From assembly GCA_037693485.1 (NCBI GenBank), contig CM075348.1, positions 1,240,001-1,304,000 on the forward strand: a stretch of DNA of 64,000 bases. Reading direction: 5' to 3'. Positions 33,160-46,012 of the stretch are shown in pieces. Every line of letters starts with the position of its first letter. Position 1 is the stretch's first letter. The notes beneath the pieces were generated by a model that worked only from the letters and a program-made list of their open reading frames with translations, did not search any database and had not been told where the DNA came from. Position numbers and translations under genes: made by a program. This stretch comes from Kitagawia praeruptora (Eukaryota > Streptophyta > Magnoliopsida > Apiales > Apiaceae).

Positions 33160-36100
33160 GTTTGTGTTTATATATCACAATTGCACACCTACAGAAAAAC
33201 TGCCATAGACAACAGAGGGGTTTTATGGTATAGGCCAGAACAAAGTAATTTACAATAAAATAAAAGTATTATTACATTAACACATTAAATTCTAACAATT
33301 ATGCAGGAACTAATTGTAGTACTATTGTGTCTCGATAGTCAGCTTTCGTAACTTCAAACTCGTCAAATTACAGTGTTTTTAGTAATTTATGCTATTATTA
33401 AATAATTAAATAATTATATTAATAATTATACAACTAAGACTGACCGATCGAACTACCGACGAAACTTTCAATGTTTTAGCAAACAATGCATTCTTCTAGC
33501 TTTTTTGTGATTTTTCCTCGATCCAAATATTTTTTCGGAAACTTTTTTAAAGAAGCAGGCAACCGCATGAGTTGCATGTGGTGTTATATTACTTTCCAGT
33601 TTAAGGTTATCTAATAAGTAGGCTATTTTCAGTAGCACCAAATTTTAGGTAAGCACCTGATTAGCAATCAAATTCCTAGTTAAGCAAAGGAGAAGTGAAG
33701 TAGTCACATATATCCATTAACATTAAGCAGTCAATTTGAATATGCATAGCAAAACAAATTCTATTGGGACGATGAAAAATGGAAAAACAAATGGGATAAA
33801 TGGGGATACCTGTTATCGGACGGTTGAATACACAAAATAGAATGAAGCCATTTCTCCGATTTTATATGTCGGGGCTGCAAAAAATCAAAAAAATCATGTC
33901 AAACAACATCAAAATAACAAATAAAATACACATTAAATCATGCAGGACTTTAATCAAATACCTTCTATGCAGAACTGTTAGAACTGTTTGCCATTGACAC
34001 AATATCTTCATTAACCTTGTCTTTCTATACAAAAAGTAGAAGACATCAGTTTATGTTTCATTACAAATTTCATAAAACCTGTTAAATAGACCAAACCAAA
34101 AAAAAAAAATTTGTTACTTCAATACCGAATACGATTTTATAAAAATGAAACTGGTGTCCGATTAAATTATGAAATAGACAATAAAAAACATGTAGTTTGA
34201 TTATCAAAGTGTGAGGTACTTCTGATATACATATCAAAGACAATGAATATATATACATATCGGATAATGAATATACATATGTAATCATATACATATATAC
34301 CCAATATTGTATAAATGTTTATAGATTATATATTACAAACCGTATGTAAGATTAAAACTCTGTCTGTAATTGCTCTTTTTCCCACTCTCATCTGCGAAAA
34401 AATAAAATCAAAACATGATTAGAAAACATATGAGTATAGCTAGAATTGTATATCAATAACTAATTGAACATCTGATTGATGCTTATTAAGACTAAGAAAA
34501 TATGAGAGAGTTATAACCATGAAATCAATTGAAGAAGAAGAAACGCAGACCCGTGTATGCAGATTAGGTCAGATGAAAACACAACGTGTGATGATGAGTC
34601 GTGCGTTTAAATTCAAAAATGGAAAGCAAAACTGAAAGAATCAACGTGGAGATTGAATGAGCAAATAACTGGCTAAAAATAAGGATCTGAAAAGATTTGA
34701 AAAGAATATGACATGGGTTTTAAAACAACCCGTGGGTAGTATTTAGAATGTTAAATGACCAAAAAGCCTATAAAGATATATTGGATGTTTAAGAAGTGGA
34801 AGGATAGATTAGGTAATTTTAATGTTAAATGACCAAAAAGCCTGTAAAGATATATAGGATGAGTAAAAAGTGGAAGGATAGATTAGGTAATTTTGGAATG
34901 CTAATGCTAGCACTTATTTAGAATATATTGATATGACTCCCATTTCATCTCTCTCTTCTATTCTCTATATCCTGTCTATAATTTGTATTGATTTTATTTC
35001 ATTTATCTTTCTTATACTCTTTTTCCATCAATTCTATATTATACACTATTGATTTTCTAATAAATTCTTATTTTAGTTGCAGTTTAAACTTGCTGAGAAT
35101 GTATTTGATGATTAGGACAAGATACAAAGTTGACAAATTTCTCATTTTGAAGATATTGTTCTTTCTTTTGATAACAATTGATACTTACAATTGGTCGATT
35201 ATATATATGTGATACATGTATCCTGTCGTAGTTATTTTTAATGATTTTGATATGTGCGATGTAGAAGCAAGTTTCTTTCAAGATTTTGAGACATATAATG
35301 GGTAAACTTTGCCTATAAAGTGTTTGATAATTTATCCCAATCAAAAAAGTTGATAAATTTGTTTTTAGTTTGGTATTTTTCTTGATGTGTTTTAATAGCT
35401 ATTATTTCCTGTTGATGTGCTTTAGTTTAGTGTTTGATATTTATGACAGTTTGATTATATATATAATACATCTATCATACTTAAAGTATTAGAAATAGTT
35501 TTGATTTTGGGATGTAGATACAAGTTTCTTCAAGATTGTGAGGCATGTCACTCTTAAATAATGAAACTGATATGTTTGTTTTGGTGATATAGTTGTATTA
35601 TAATACTCATTATAATACACGCTATTTTCTGCAATGTGTTCACTGATGCAAGGATAAAAATGCTCATGAGTTATCATATAGGTGTCTCCTGTATCCAATG
35701 TGTTCACTGATTTGTTACCCGGATTGTAATTTTTATGATTTCCTAAACTAAACTTTACTACTAGAAAATATTGGTAAATACGTGAACATAGGTTTTTAAT
35801 GTTAAACAATCTTTGAAAGAAAGGTGAAGTTAAATTGCTCCAGGAAAATATGACTACAAAATCAGAGTGAAAATGATTAGATTCTGGTGAGGTGTGACCA
35901 GGCAACGAGAAGAATTCAGAAGCTTCAACGTCACAAATTATGGAATGGTAAACATTGTTATGAAGTAAATATATATGGAGACACAAATTATGAAGTAATC
36001 TCTGTAATAGGTTAAGTGTTAACATCACGTTCTGGGATGCATTTGGTGACAAATTTGCAAGAGCTATGTTCGAACCTTTAGAACAACCAGTAATTATAAT

Positions 36101-36429
36101 CATTTCAAGTTGCCGCGTTGGTATATGGAATGGTAAACATTGTTATCTTCTAATCATTCTTTCCTCATTTTTTGATACATTTAACAAATGAATATGTTTT
36201 GCAGATGAGATTGATGTATCATATGTGGCTGCAACAATATTTTACCTTAATTTCAAGCATCAATAGTGTCTTGGAGCAGAGAAAAATGTTAGTTATCTTC
36301 AATTTTCCTCATTCTGTTGCTTAGTTCCAAATTTGTACAGTTGCAAATGAAATTTCCTCAACTCCTTATTGTCCGATTCCATTTTTGATTGCAAGGCCCA
36401 GTACTTCTGTTAACTGTAACTAATCCTCT
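33160..36429. other. AT-rich DNA upstream of the fimbrin pseudogene
   Basis: Probably the former 5' UTR and promoter (to about 34600). A direct duplication of about 75 bases sharing AAATGACCAAAAAGCCT lies at 34755-34900. Frames between 34988 and 36103 are AT-biased and unlike proteins; I see no gene there. Confidence 0.5.
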
Positions 36430-36995
36430 GTTGGTGTTGAAACAGCTTCCAAGACTCCCCATATCTTCATTCGTAAAGCTTCAGTTCCCACTTTTTTTGT
36501 ATTCACACCTTTTTCCTACACCACTTCTTCAACTGGAACTTTGAGTCTTGTGCAGTTGCAAATGAAACTTCCTCAACCCTGTTAGTGCTACCATATCTCT
36601 GTCCCTTTCTGCCACAACTAACACTGTTAAACTTCTTATGCTGTCCATCACCAGACTGTACCACCGACTTTTGACTGGAATTATATTGGCCAAGGTGTTG
36701 CTGTGAATTGTTTAAACCATTATATCTCTGACCCTGTTCTGCATCAAAAACTCCGGACGGTACATTTTGCACTACAGCCTCGGTCTCCTTTCCTTTACCT
36801 ACATCTTTTACCTTTCCATTCCTTTGTGTGTCTTCATTAGTATTCACTTTTCTAGGTTGGAAATTATTGGCCAAGGTGTTGCTGTGAAATTATTTTTGCT
36901 TTCGCGCTTCTGCCAGGTCCCCACTGGTTGGAAATTCTTTGGAAATTTAATGGATGCTGGAGTGTTGTCAATCTGTGGTGAAGAAAGTTTTGTAA
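36430..36995 (-). pseudogene. ASY3: ASY3-like (meiotic axis protein) fragment
   Basis: The minus-strand frame from about 36874 encodes a Ser/Gln/Lys-rich segment with QYNSSQKSVVQSGDGQHKKF and GSTNRVEEVSFATAQ. After a frame change near 36500 follows GTEALRMKIWGVLEAVSTP. Together these resemble plant ASYNAPTIC3, whose core has a FATA-containing stretch followed by 'ALRMKLWE.LG.VSSP'. ASY3 is a chromosome-axis protein in meiosis. The match is from memory of the family and needs a search. Upstream another frame (36995-36900) has PASIKFPKNFQPVGTWQKR. With frameshifts and only a short part of the roughly 700-800 residue protein it is a fragment. Confidence 0.5.
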
Positions 36996-37260
36996 CATGA
37001 ATACACTTACTAAATCCTGTAACAGAAATTAAATATTTCTAAATGTCTATTGGTATGTATACCGTAAGTACTAGATTGTTCTGATTTTGTAACCAACTTA
37101 AATACAGATTTGTCTTCCAAATACAAACACTGCTGAGTGTGTTTTGTATCACTGATTGTATTATAATCGATCCAGTTACTGGACATGGATGCTTATTTAT
37201 ATACTATTATATCACTCTCTCCTTCTCTAATCTCTTTCAAACTTATATCTACTTTGTAGT

Positions 37261-37604
37261 TCTTTGAAATATAAGTTTTAACAATGAAGAGGGTTCGAGG
37301 TGCCGCCAAAGGCGGTGACGAGGAGTTTTGTTACTCAATATAATTCTTAATTTTTTATAAAAGTTATGCATTTATAATTAAACTTTGAAAATTTCACAAT
37401 TTAATGAATTTCATAATATATAAACAAATTCTAACACGTTTAAGTTTAAATATATCGTAAACAATATCAACTTTAATAGAATTATCCGATAGTAGTTTGA
37501 ATTTTAACCTTTCATCTCAAAAAATAAGATAAAAATTAATGTCGAAAAAATTCAAGATAATTTTAATTTTAAAAAAGGCCAGCACCGCGGGCATAAATGC
37601 TAGT
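37261..37604 (+). mobile_element. Possible short Helitron
   Basis: Plus strand: an AT-rich start at TCTTTGAAATATAAG, a palindromic GTGCCGCCAAAGGCGG segment near 37300 and an end with CTAGT at 37600-37604 preceded by GCC/GGGC pairing. The pattern of a CCTCG/CGAGG segment after the 5' end resembles the Helitron remnant at 17240. The flanks do not show a clean A|T insertion site. Confidence 0.35.
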
Positions 37605-37823
37605 GTGAATATAGTAGTAATAAGTTTTAGAAAATTTTCAAAAATGTCATTTTTTCTTTTGTAATTTTACCATTTTTCCAAAATTATTTGTAAAAATACA
37701 TTTTTCAAAAAAAAAATGCAAAAATAATTTAGGATTTGGATATTTATGAAAATAACCCTTTCTATGATAGGTAGTAATATTTTTAACAAATATGCTTGAT
37801 TAGTATATTAATTATAATGTAAT

Positions 37824-39156
37824 TTATACTATTATATTAAAGCCGGAAGATTGAAAGTTTGTCGATTTGGTTTTCCTAATTATTAAAATAAATAATGACA
37901 TAATATAATTAATGGTAATTAGCCATTGCCATTGCCATTTTCACATTTACATTTAGTTGAAGATATTACCTTTTATAAAAACATCAATGTACCATATCTT
38001 CAAATCATTAATATATTTTTTAATTAAAATAAGTTAACTTTTTTATTTAAAACTAATCTTACAATCATTAATATATACCCAAAAATCTATACTATTATAT
38101 TAAAGCCGAAAGATTGAAAGTTTGTCGGTTTGGTTTTCGGTTTGGTTATCCTAATTATTAAAATAAATAATGACATAATATAATTAATGGTAATTACCCA
38201 TTGCCATTGCCATTTTCACATTTACATTTAGTTGAAAATATTACCTTTTATAAAAACATCAATCGTACCATATCTTCAAATCATTAATATTTTTTTTCTA
38301 ATTAAAATACGTTACCTTTTTTATCTAAACCTATCTTACAATCATTAATATATACCCAAAAATATCACACCATATTTTCAATTATTAATAAAATATATTA
38401 AAAATTTCTATACGTTGTTTATAATAAGGAAATATTAGTATAATTCGTAAATTGAATGAATTAAATTATATTAAATTAAAATTAAAAAAATGTTAAAATA
38501 ATAATTATATAAAAACATAATTGTAATATTAAATAAAATTTAATAAATACCTAAAATATCGTATTTTTCAATCAATTTAAAAGACGTTTACTTTTAATTG
38601 AACATATTACCCTTTATACACACATAAAATATCGCATTTTCCAATCATTAATATTTATTTTCTAATTAAAACACGTTACCTTTTAATTTAAAACATAATT
38701 CTGCAGTAGTAATTATTTCTTTTCTAATTAAAACATATTATTTTTTAATTTAAAACATTATCTTGCAATTATTAATATATACCAAAAACTATCACACCAT
38801 ATCTTTCAATCACTAATAAAAATATATAATAAAAATTCGTAAACAACGAATAATTACCGTTAGATTTTTAGCAAAAAAAATAAGAACAATTAGATCTGGT
38901 GATTAAATATTTTTTATGATTAATTAAAATACTTTACAAAACATTCAAGATTCGAATTTCGTTAATGACGTATTTAATTTAAAATTTCATAAAATAAGTT
39001 TTAAACCATATATATCATTAATTAAATTTATAAATATTAATTAAATTAAAATTAAAATAATTATTAAAAATAATAATTATATAAAAATATAATTGTAACA
39101 TCATAAAAAAATTATTTCATATAAAAGATCCGTGCATCACACGATTATAAGCTAGT
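37824..39156 (+). mobile_element. Helitron with duplicated 5' terminus
   Basis: 5' end TCTATACTATTATATT at 38086; a near identical start (TTATACTATTATATT) with the following 260 bases occurs just before it at 37824-38085, so the terminal segment is tandemly duplicated. 3' end: hairpin CGTG-CATCA-CACG at 39131-39143 and terminal CTAGT at 39152-39156. It is very AT-rich and has no coding capacity. The interior repeats ATTAAAACACGTTACC-type segments near 38300, 38660 and 38740. Confidence 0.65.
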
Positions 39157-39291
39157 AGGATTGTGAAAGAAAATAAGATCATGAAAAGAATTAGAAAATG
39201 ATCGTTCAACTTAAATCATAAGTTTAAAAGTTTAAAAGGAACATAAGATTTAGTAAAATTTTGTGGTTATACCACTATAGATTATAAGTTT

Positions 39292-39666
39292 GGCTCCCGG
39301 TCCCTGGCAAACGCATGCCAGGGACGAGTTATTTAACATAGACTTTTAAGTTATTGGATTGTTGATCCAACGATTGTCATTTAAAAGAAAATAACACCGT
39401 ACCGCATAAACTTTCTGCGGTACGGAGTAATTACCAAAATGCCCCCTGTTTTTACATAAAAAATGTACTGTTAACTGTACCGTAGAAAGTTTTTGCGGTA
39501 CGTGAACAGTGGGGACATTTTGGTAATTACTCCGTACCGCAGAAAGTTTATGCGATACGATGTTATTTTTTTTTAAATCAGAGCCGTTGGATCGTTGATC
39601 CAACGGCTTAAAAGCCATATGTTAAATAACTCGTCCCTGGCATACGTTTGCCAGGGAACGGGACCC
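39292..39666. mobile_element. Foldback MULE-like element, 375 bp
   Basis: Flanked by the perfect 9-base repeat TATAAGTTT (39283-39291 and 39667-39675), typical of Mutator insertions. Nearly the whole element is an inverted repeat: the left arm GTCCCTGGCAAACGCATGCC is mirrored at the right end, and further matched pairs extend inward for about 150 bases. Each arm itself has palindromic modules (CCTGGCAAACG/CGCATGCCAGG, TTGATCCAACG, TGCGGTACGG). No coding region. Confidence 0.88.
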
Positions 39667-39675
39667 TATAAGTTT

Positions 39676-39935
39676 TGTTGTCGGTCATATAAATGCATAC
39701 ACACACCCTATATAGACTTTATATAAATACTTCATTATGTAATTCATTAGTAATATAGTAGAATGTATCTTATGGGCTGATCCAGCTACAGTTAAGTTTT
39801 TTCATGAATGTAGTGGTTTAGCCGTTTAGGGTTGTTATTATACGGGACGCGTCAAAATTCAAGGTATCTCTATTTCTTTCTCACCTATATATCTTCTCTC
39901 TATTATATCTCTCTCAGACATCTAGCACTACTCTA

Positions 39936-39940
<5 letters not shown>
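39676..39940. other. Intergenic, no gene seen
   Basis: AT-rich. No supported feature. Confidence 0.5.

Positions 39941-40008
<68 letters not shown>
39941..40008. repeat. (TA)n microsatellite
   Basis: About 34 uninterrupted AT repeats, ending six bases before the left LTR of copia-2. Confidence 0.98.
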
Positions 40009-40014
<6 letters not shown>

Positions 40015-40323
40015 TGTTATAATATAAATGGAAGAATGATTGTCAAATGGGCTTATTTTGAATACTATGCATATGATGATAAAAGTCGGTGAAGAATTGT
40101 CAAGCCTACTTATCAGACTGCATGTTAGAATATAGTTTACAAATTCAATTCTACTTTTGCTTGTTGTATTCATACTTAGATGGATAGAAATGTTGCCCTA
40201 TAAATACCATCGGGCTTGTAACAAAAGGAGATGCAGAGAACATAAGAAAGATATACACTTACTTTCCTTTCTTCTACTTATCTCACATATAGTATATTAT
40301 TGTTATAAAGTAATTTTACAACA
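40015..40323 (+). repeat. 5' LTR of copia-2
   Basis: 309 bases, TGTTATAATA ... TTTACAACA. It is followed by CGTTATCAGCACGAG, a likely primer binding site. A TATA-like CTATAAATA lies at about 40199. Confidence 0.93.
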
Positions 40324-40364
40324 CGTTATCAGCACGAGTCAATGCCCGAGTAAGCTTTGAAGTA

Positions 40365-40640
40365 AGGAGGTACTGCCCGATTAAAGTTTATTAAGGAAGA
40401 AGGTACTGCTCAAATAAATTTTATTAACGAAGGAGGTACGCTCTATTTTTAACTTATAAATATGGTTATAATTTCCTTGTTTATATTACTCTTTAATATA
40501 TTAAAATTGTTGCACTATGAATATTATTATAAAGTTTATGGCTGGCGATGCCGTCGTAACTTTTAAATAAACTGGATGGCTATGCCGTCGTAATTTTTAA
40601 ATAAACCGGCTGGCTATGCCGTCGTAACTTTTAAATAAAT
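40365..40640 (+). repeat. Short tandem repeats in the copia-2 leader
   Basis: Two arrays lie before gag: three GGTACTGC(C/T)C-type units of about 38 bases (40365-40445), then three 34-base units with TGCCGTCGTAA at 40549, 40583 and 40617. Confidence 0.85.
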
Positions 40641-40731
40641 TATGTCATTATATGTTTGTATGTGTTTAATTGTTTATGTTTAACATGCCATATTGTTATA
40701 CCATGTTTTGAATATTTATTTTGCATTCAGA

Positions 40732-43700
40732 ATGACGAATCTTGTTAGATTTTGTTGCTTTGGATGTGTCTGGGGATAATTATCTGTCTTGGGTACTCGA
40801 TGCGGAATTACACCTTAGTGCCAACGGGCTAAAGGATACCATAGAAACAGGAAAAACCCCAAATGTTGAACAAAATGCCAAAGCAATTATTTTCCTTAGG
40901 CACCACATTCACGAAAACTTAAAATCTGAATACCTCACAGTAAAAAATCCACTCACTCTTTGGACCAATCTCAAAGATAGATTTGACCACCAAAAACTTG
41001 TCCATTTACCACATGCCCGTTATGACTTGATCAATTTAAGGTTACAAAATTTTAAATCTGTTGCTGAATATAATTCTGCCTTATTTAAAATAAGCTCCAA
41101 GCTAATCCTGTGTGGTGAGAAAATTACTGATGGTGAGATGATTGAAAAGACTCTTTCGACCTTTCATCCCAACACTATGATCTTGGCACAACAATACAGG
41201 GAACGAAATTTTCAGAAATATAGTGAGCTGATATCTCTCCTTCTTGTAGCTGAGAAAAATAATGAGTTATTGCTGAAAAATCATTAGATACGTCCCACAG
41301 GCTCTGCCCAGTTACCTGAAGTACATAACACGTCATTCCGGAAGAATGAGCGTGGGAAAGGGCATAGAGGAGGACGAGATTATGGACGAAATCGTGGACG
41401 TGGAAATTTTCGTGGTCGATTTCGAAATAAGTATAACTCTGGCCACCTGAATTGGCAACATGATGGTTACAACAACTCTAGTCACCAGGAGTGGCAAAAT
41501 GAGGTGCCAAATAAAAGGAAGGCACCACAGGAAGGAGATACTAGAGATATATGTTTTAGATGTGGGGCTCATGGGCATTGGACTCGTACTTGTCACACAC
41601 CTAGACATCTTGTAGATCTTTACGAGTCATCTCAAAAGTAGAAGGGGAAAAGGGTGGAAACAAATTTGGCTAGTTTTAATGATGAACCAATCAACAAAAC
41701 TGCAAATGGACTAAATGATGGTGCTAATCTTTACTACGACTTAGATGATTAGTTTTCATATGTATCTATTTGAATTCATGTTCCTTATGTATCTGCTTCA
41801 ATTTCATGTTTTCATATACTTGTTTTATCTGATTAGTTTTCATATGTACATGGTTTGCTTTAATAAAATTGTTGTTCACTGATATATGTGCACAACATAA
41901 AATATGGGAGATTTATGCATTGCTGATTGCGCCACCACTCACACTATTCTATAAAATCAAAAATACTTCTCAAAGTTTACTAAAACCAGCTCACATGTTT
42001 GGACGATTTCGGGTACATCAGATGTAATAGAGGGTTTTGGGAAAGCTAGTTTTATCATACCAAATGAGACACAAATTCAAGTACATAATGCTCTATATTC
42101 TAGTAAATCCACTAGAAATCTTTTGAGTTTTAAAGACATTCGTCTTAATGGTTTCCACGTAGAAACTACTAGTGAGAATGAAAAAGAATATCTCCTTATC
42201 ACTTCAATTACCTCAGGCCATAAGAAGATCTTAGAAAGATTACAATCAATCTCTTCGGGATTATATGCTACAAATATTAGAGTCATTGAGTCTCACAATA
42301 TCGTCATTCCAAAAATCATAGACCCACAATCACTAACCCTTTGGCATGAAAGACTTGGTCATCCAGGAGTATCTATGATGCGTCGTATAATAGAAAATTC
42401 TATATGACATCCTCTTAAGAATCAAAAGATCATACCTCAAAATGAACTTCCCTGCTCAGCATGTTCATTAGGAAAACTAATTGTCCGACCATCTCCAGTT
42501 AAACTTCAAACCGAGTCTCCAAGTTTCTTAGAAAGAATTCAAGGTGACATTTGTGGTCCTATTCATCCATCATCCGGCCCATTCAGATATTTCATGGTTC
42601 TAATCGATGCATCAACTAGATGGTCTCATGTTTGTCTGCTCTCTACACGGAATACAGTCTTTGCCAAACTACTTGCTCAAATAATCAAATTGCGAGCTCA
42701 ATTTCCTGACCATCCCATTAAATCAATTCGACTAGACAATGCTGCTTAATTTACATCTGCAAGTTTCAATGATTATTGTATGTCAGTAGGAATCTCAGTC
42801 GAACACCCTGTAGCTCACGTGCATACACAAAATGGCTTAGCAGAATCTCTAATTAAAAGGCTTCAACTTATTGCACGTCCCTTACTTCTAAGAGCAAAGT
42901 TACCTACATCTGTTTGGGGTCACGCAATACTTCATGCTGCAAGTATAATTAGGATAAGACCATCTGCTTACCACAAACAATCCCCTCAACAGTTAGTTCT
43001 TGGTCGAGTTCCTGATATTTCTCACTTTAAGATTTTTGGTTGTGCCGTATATGTTCCCATTGCACCTCCACGGAGATCCAAAATGGGTCCACAAAGAAGA
43101 GTAGGCATATATGTTGGTTTTGACTCACTATCTATCATAAGATATCTTGAACCGTTAACTGGTGATGTGTTTACTGCTCGTTATGCTGACTGTCATTTTG
43201 AGGAGTGTGTGTTCCCTCCATTAGGGGGAGATAATGTTTTGCATAAATTAAATTCTGAACTATCATGGAATGCATCAGGACTAAATGCTATTGATCCACG
43301 TACTAAACAATGTGAATCTGAAGTTTTAAGAATCATTCATATGCAAAATATTGCTAATCAAATGCCGGATGCTTTTAACGATTCCAGACTTATTATAAAA
43401 TCGCATATACCTGTTGTTAATGCTCCGGCCAGGGTTGAAATCCCTGTTCATAAATCAATTCCTGAAGAATTGGTTGGTGATTCAAAACCACGCCAGAAGC
43501 GTGGTAGACTTATTGGTGCGAAAGATGTTGTACCGCGAAAACGGAAATTGAATGGATTTGCCCCTGAAGTGGCAAATGTTCCTGAAATAACTACATCAAA
43601 TACCCCAGAAGTGGTATCACCTCCTGAAGAGGTTCAAGCCCCTGAAGTGGCTGTGACAAAACCACCCGAAGTGGTATTACCTCCAGAAGAGGATATTGCC

Positions 43701-45865
43701 CCTGAAGTGGCACATGCTTCCATAGAAGTAAAGGTACCTGAAAATTATGAGATCTCAATGAGTTATGTACATAACGGAACTTTATTGGATCGTGGGAGTA
43801 GTGAGGTTGATGATGTATATGCTTTTTCTGTGGCATGTGATATTATTATGAACTCCGATCCTGAACCACAAAGTGTGGAAGAATGTCGACAAAGAGATGA
43901 TTGGCCAAAATGGAAAATTGCAATTCAGGAAGAATTGCAATCCTTGTGCAAGAGAAATGTATTTGGACCTGCAGTCCAAACACCGGCCGGTGTGGTTCCC
44001 ATTGGAAATAGATGGGTTTGTACGAAAACGAAATGAGAGAAATGAAATTATGAGATATAAGGCCCGGCTGGTAGCCCATGGATTCTCTCAAAGGCCTGGA
44101 TTTGATTACCAGGAAACTTACTCTCCTGTGATGGATGGAGTTACTTTTCATTTTCTTATGGGTATGGCTTGTATGGAAAAATTGAAAACACGTCTGATGG
44201 ACGTTGTGACAGCCTACCTTTATGGATCACTTGATAGTGATATTTATATGAAAATCCCTGAAGGATTAAAGTTAGAGGAAACTAAGCCTCGACATTTATA
44301 TTCAGTTAAACTACAACGATCATTATATGGATTGAAACAATCTGGTCGTATGTGCTACAACAGGCTTAGAGCATCTCCAATGGTAGTGGCTAAGCTCATT
44401 GTTTAAATTTCAAAAAAATAATAGTTAGCTAAAATTTACTGAACCTGTAGAGTGTTTTACTCCAATGGGGATCAGCTATAATGATTGGTTATATTTTAAA
44501 AAAGGTATGATTATTATTAATAATAATTTTTTTGGTCAATTATGGGAAGAAAATGGGCGGGAAATGACATGGCATTTGCTACAGATCTCTAGTGCTTCAA
44601 CAAATATGGCCAATATTAAAAAAATATAAAGGATTGGCTAAATTTTTAGACAAGAGGAATGACTCATTGGAGTGAAGAACTTTTAACATGTTATGTATAA
44701 TTTTCAATTTTGGTAAATTATTTAAAATTTTAGCTAAGGGTTTCATTGCATTGGAGATGCTCTTAGTGAATATTTATTGAATGATGGGTATATAAATAAT
44801 CAAGTGTGTCCATGTGTGTTTATCAAAAGGTCACAATCTGGTTTTGTTATTATTGCAGTATATGTGGATGATTTGAATATTGTAGGTACTTCTGAAGATA
44901 TTACGAATGCTGCTAACTATTTGAAAAATGAGTTTGAAATGAAAGATCTTGGAAAGACAAGATTTTGTTTAGGTATACAGGTGGAACACTTATTTTCAGG
45001 CATATTTGTTCATCAGTCAACCTACACAGAAAAGGTTCTTGATCGATTCTACATGGACAAATCTCATCCACTAACAACACCGATGATTGTTCGATCACTA
45101 GAAGTTGAGAAAGATCCTTTCCGTCATAGAAAAGAAGATGAAGATGCACTTGGTCCTGAAGTTCCATATCTTAGTGCAATTGGAGCTCTTATGTATCTAG
45201 CAAATAACACACGACCTGATATTGCATTTGTTGTAAACCTGTTGGCGAGATTCAGTTCTGATCCAACTAAAAGGCACTGGGATGGGATCAAACATATATT
45301 CAGATATCTTCAACGAACAATTGATCTTGGGCTATTCTTCCAAAATAGTTCAAAATCGCAACTAATTGGATATGCGGATGCGGGTTACATGTCAGATCCT
45401 CATTTTGGGCAATCTCAAACAGGTTATATATTTACATATTGTGGCGCTGCTATATCTTGGAAGTCTACAAAATAGACTATGGTGGCAACTTCATCAAATC
45501 ATGCAGAGTTACTAGCAATTTATGAAGCAAGCAGAGAGTGTATTTGGTTACGGTCTATCATTCAACATATTCGAGAATCATGTGGTTTATCAAGTATTTC
45601 AGACAGTCCAACAATAATGTTTGAAGATAACTCAGCTTGCATCAAGCAACTAAAGGAAGGCTATATTAAAGGAGATCGAACAAAACATATTTTACCAAAA
45701 TTCTTCTACACTCATGAACTACAAGAAAATGGTGACATTGATGTACAACAAGTTCGCTCATGTGATAATCTGGAAGATTTACTCACAAAGTCTCTTCCCA
45801 CTTCAACATTTGAAAAGTTGCGAAATAATATTGGTATGCGAAGATTGAGGAACTTGATACATTAA
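40732..45865 (+). pseudogene. Copia-2 gag-pol, inactivated
   Basis: Gag begins near ATG 40732 with an early frameshift, then reads open 40742-41287 (UBN2-type gag). An RGG-rich linker (GRNRGRGNFRGRFRN) leads to a zinc knuckle CFRCGAHGHWTRTC near 41560. The protease region reads DLCIADCATTHTIL. Integrase shows LWHERLGHPG, CSACSLGK, GDICGP, IRLDNAA-stop and NGLAESL. Reverse transcriptase shows YKARLVAHGFSQRPG and YVDDLNIV near 44860. RNase H shows YADAGYMSD and HAELLAIYEASRE. Stops: TAG 41286, TAG about 41639, TGA about 42405, TAA about 42748 and TAG about 45473; a frameshift near 44010. Several stops fit single C-to-T changes at Arg or Gln codons. A 394-bp MITE splits the reverse transcriptase at 44369. 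Confidence 0.92.
44369..44762. mobile_element. Tourist-like MITE inside copia-2 reverse transcriptase, 394 bp
   Basis: Terminal inverted repeats GAGCATCTCCAATGG and, reversed, GAGCATCTCCAATGC. The 3-base target duplication TTA is at 44366-44368 and 44763-44765. Ignoring the element and one TTA gives a continuous reverse transcriptase frame, so boundaries are exact. It inserted after copia-2. A similar terminus occurs at 63698. Confidence 0.93.
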
Positions 45866-46012
45866 GATGTCAAATTGTGATACGTATTATTCAGGGGGAG
45901 ACTGTACTCTTTTTCCTTCGTCAAGGTTTTTATCCCACTGGGTTTTTCCTTGCAAGGTTTTAACGAGGCAATTAATCTTTGTAATAACTCACATTTGACA
46001 ATCAAGGGGGAG

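Noticed and set aside
35489..36103. 204-codon minus-strand frame
   Set aside because: Biased His/Asn/Leu composition of AT-rich non-coding DNA, no recognisable motif, no splice context.
39832..40173. Open frames across the TA microsatellite
   Set aside because: Tyr-Ile repeats produced by (TA)n, not a protein.
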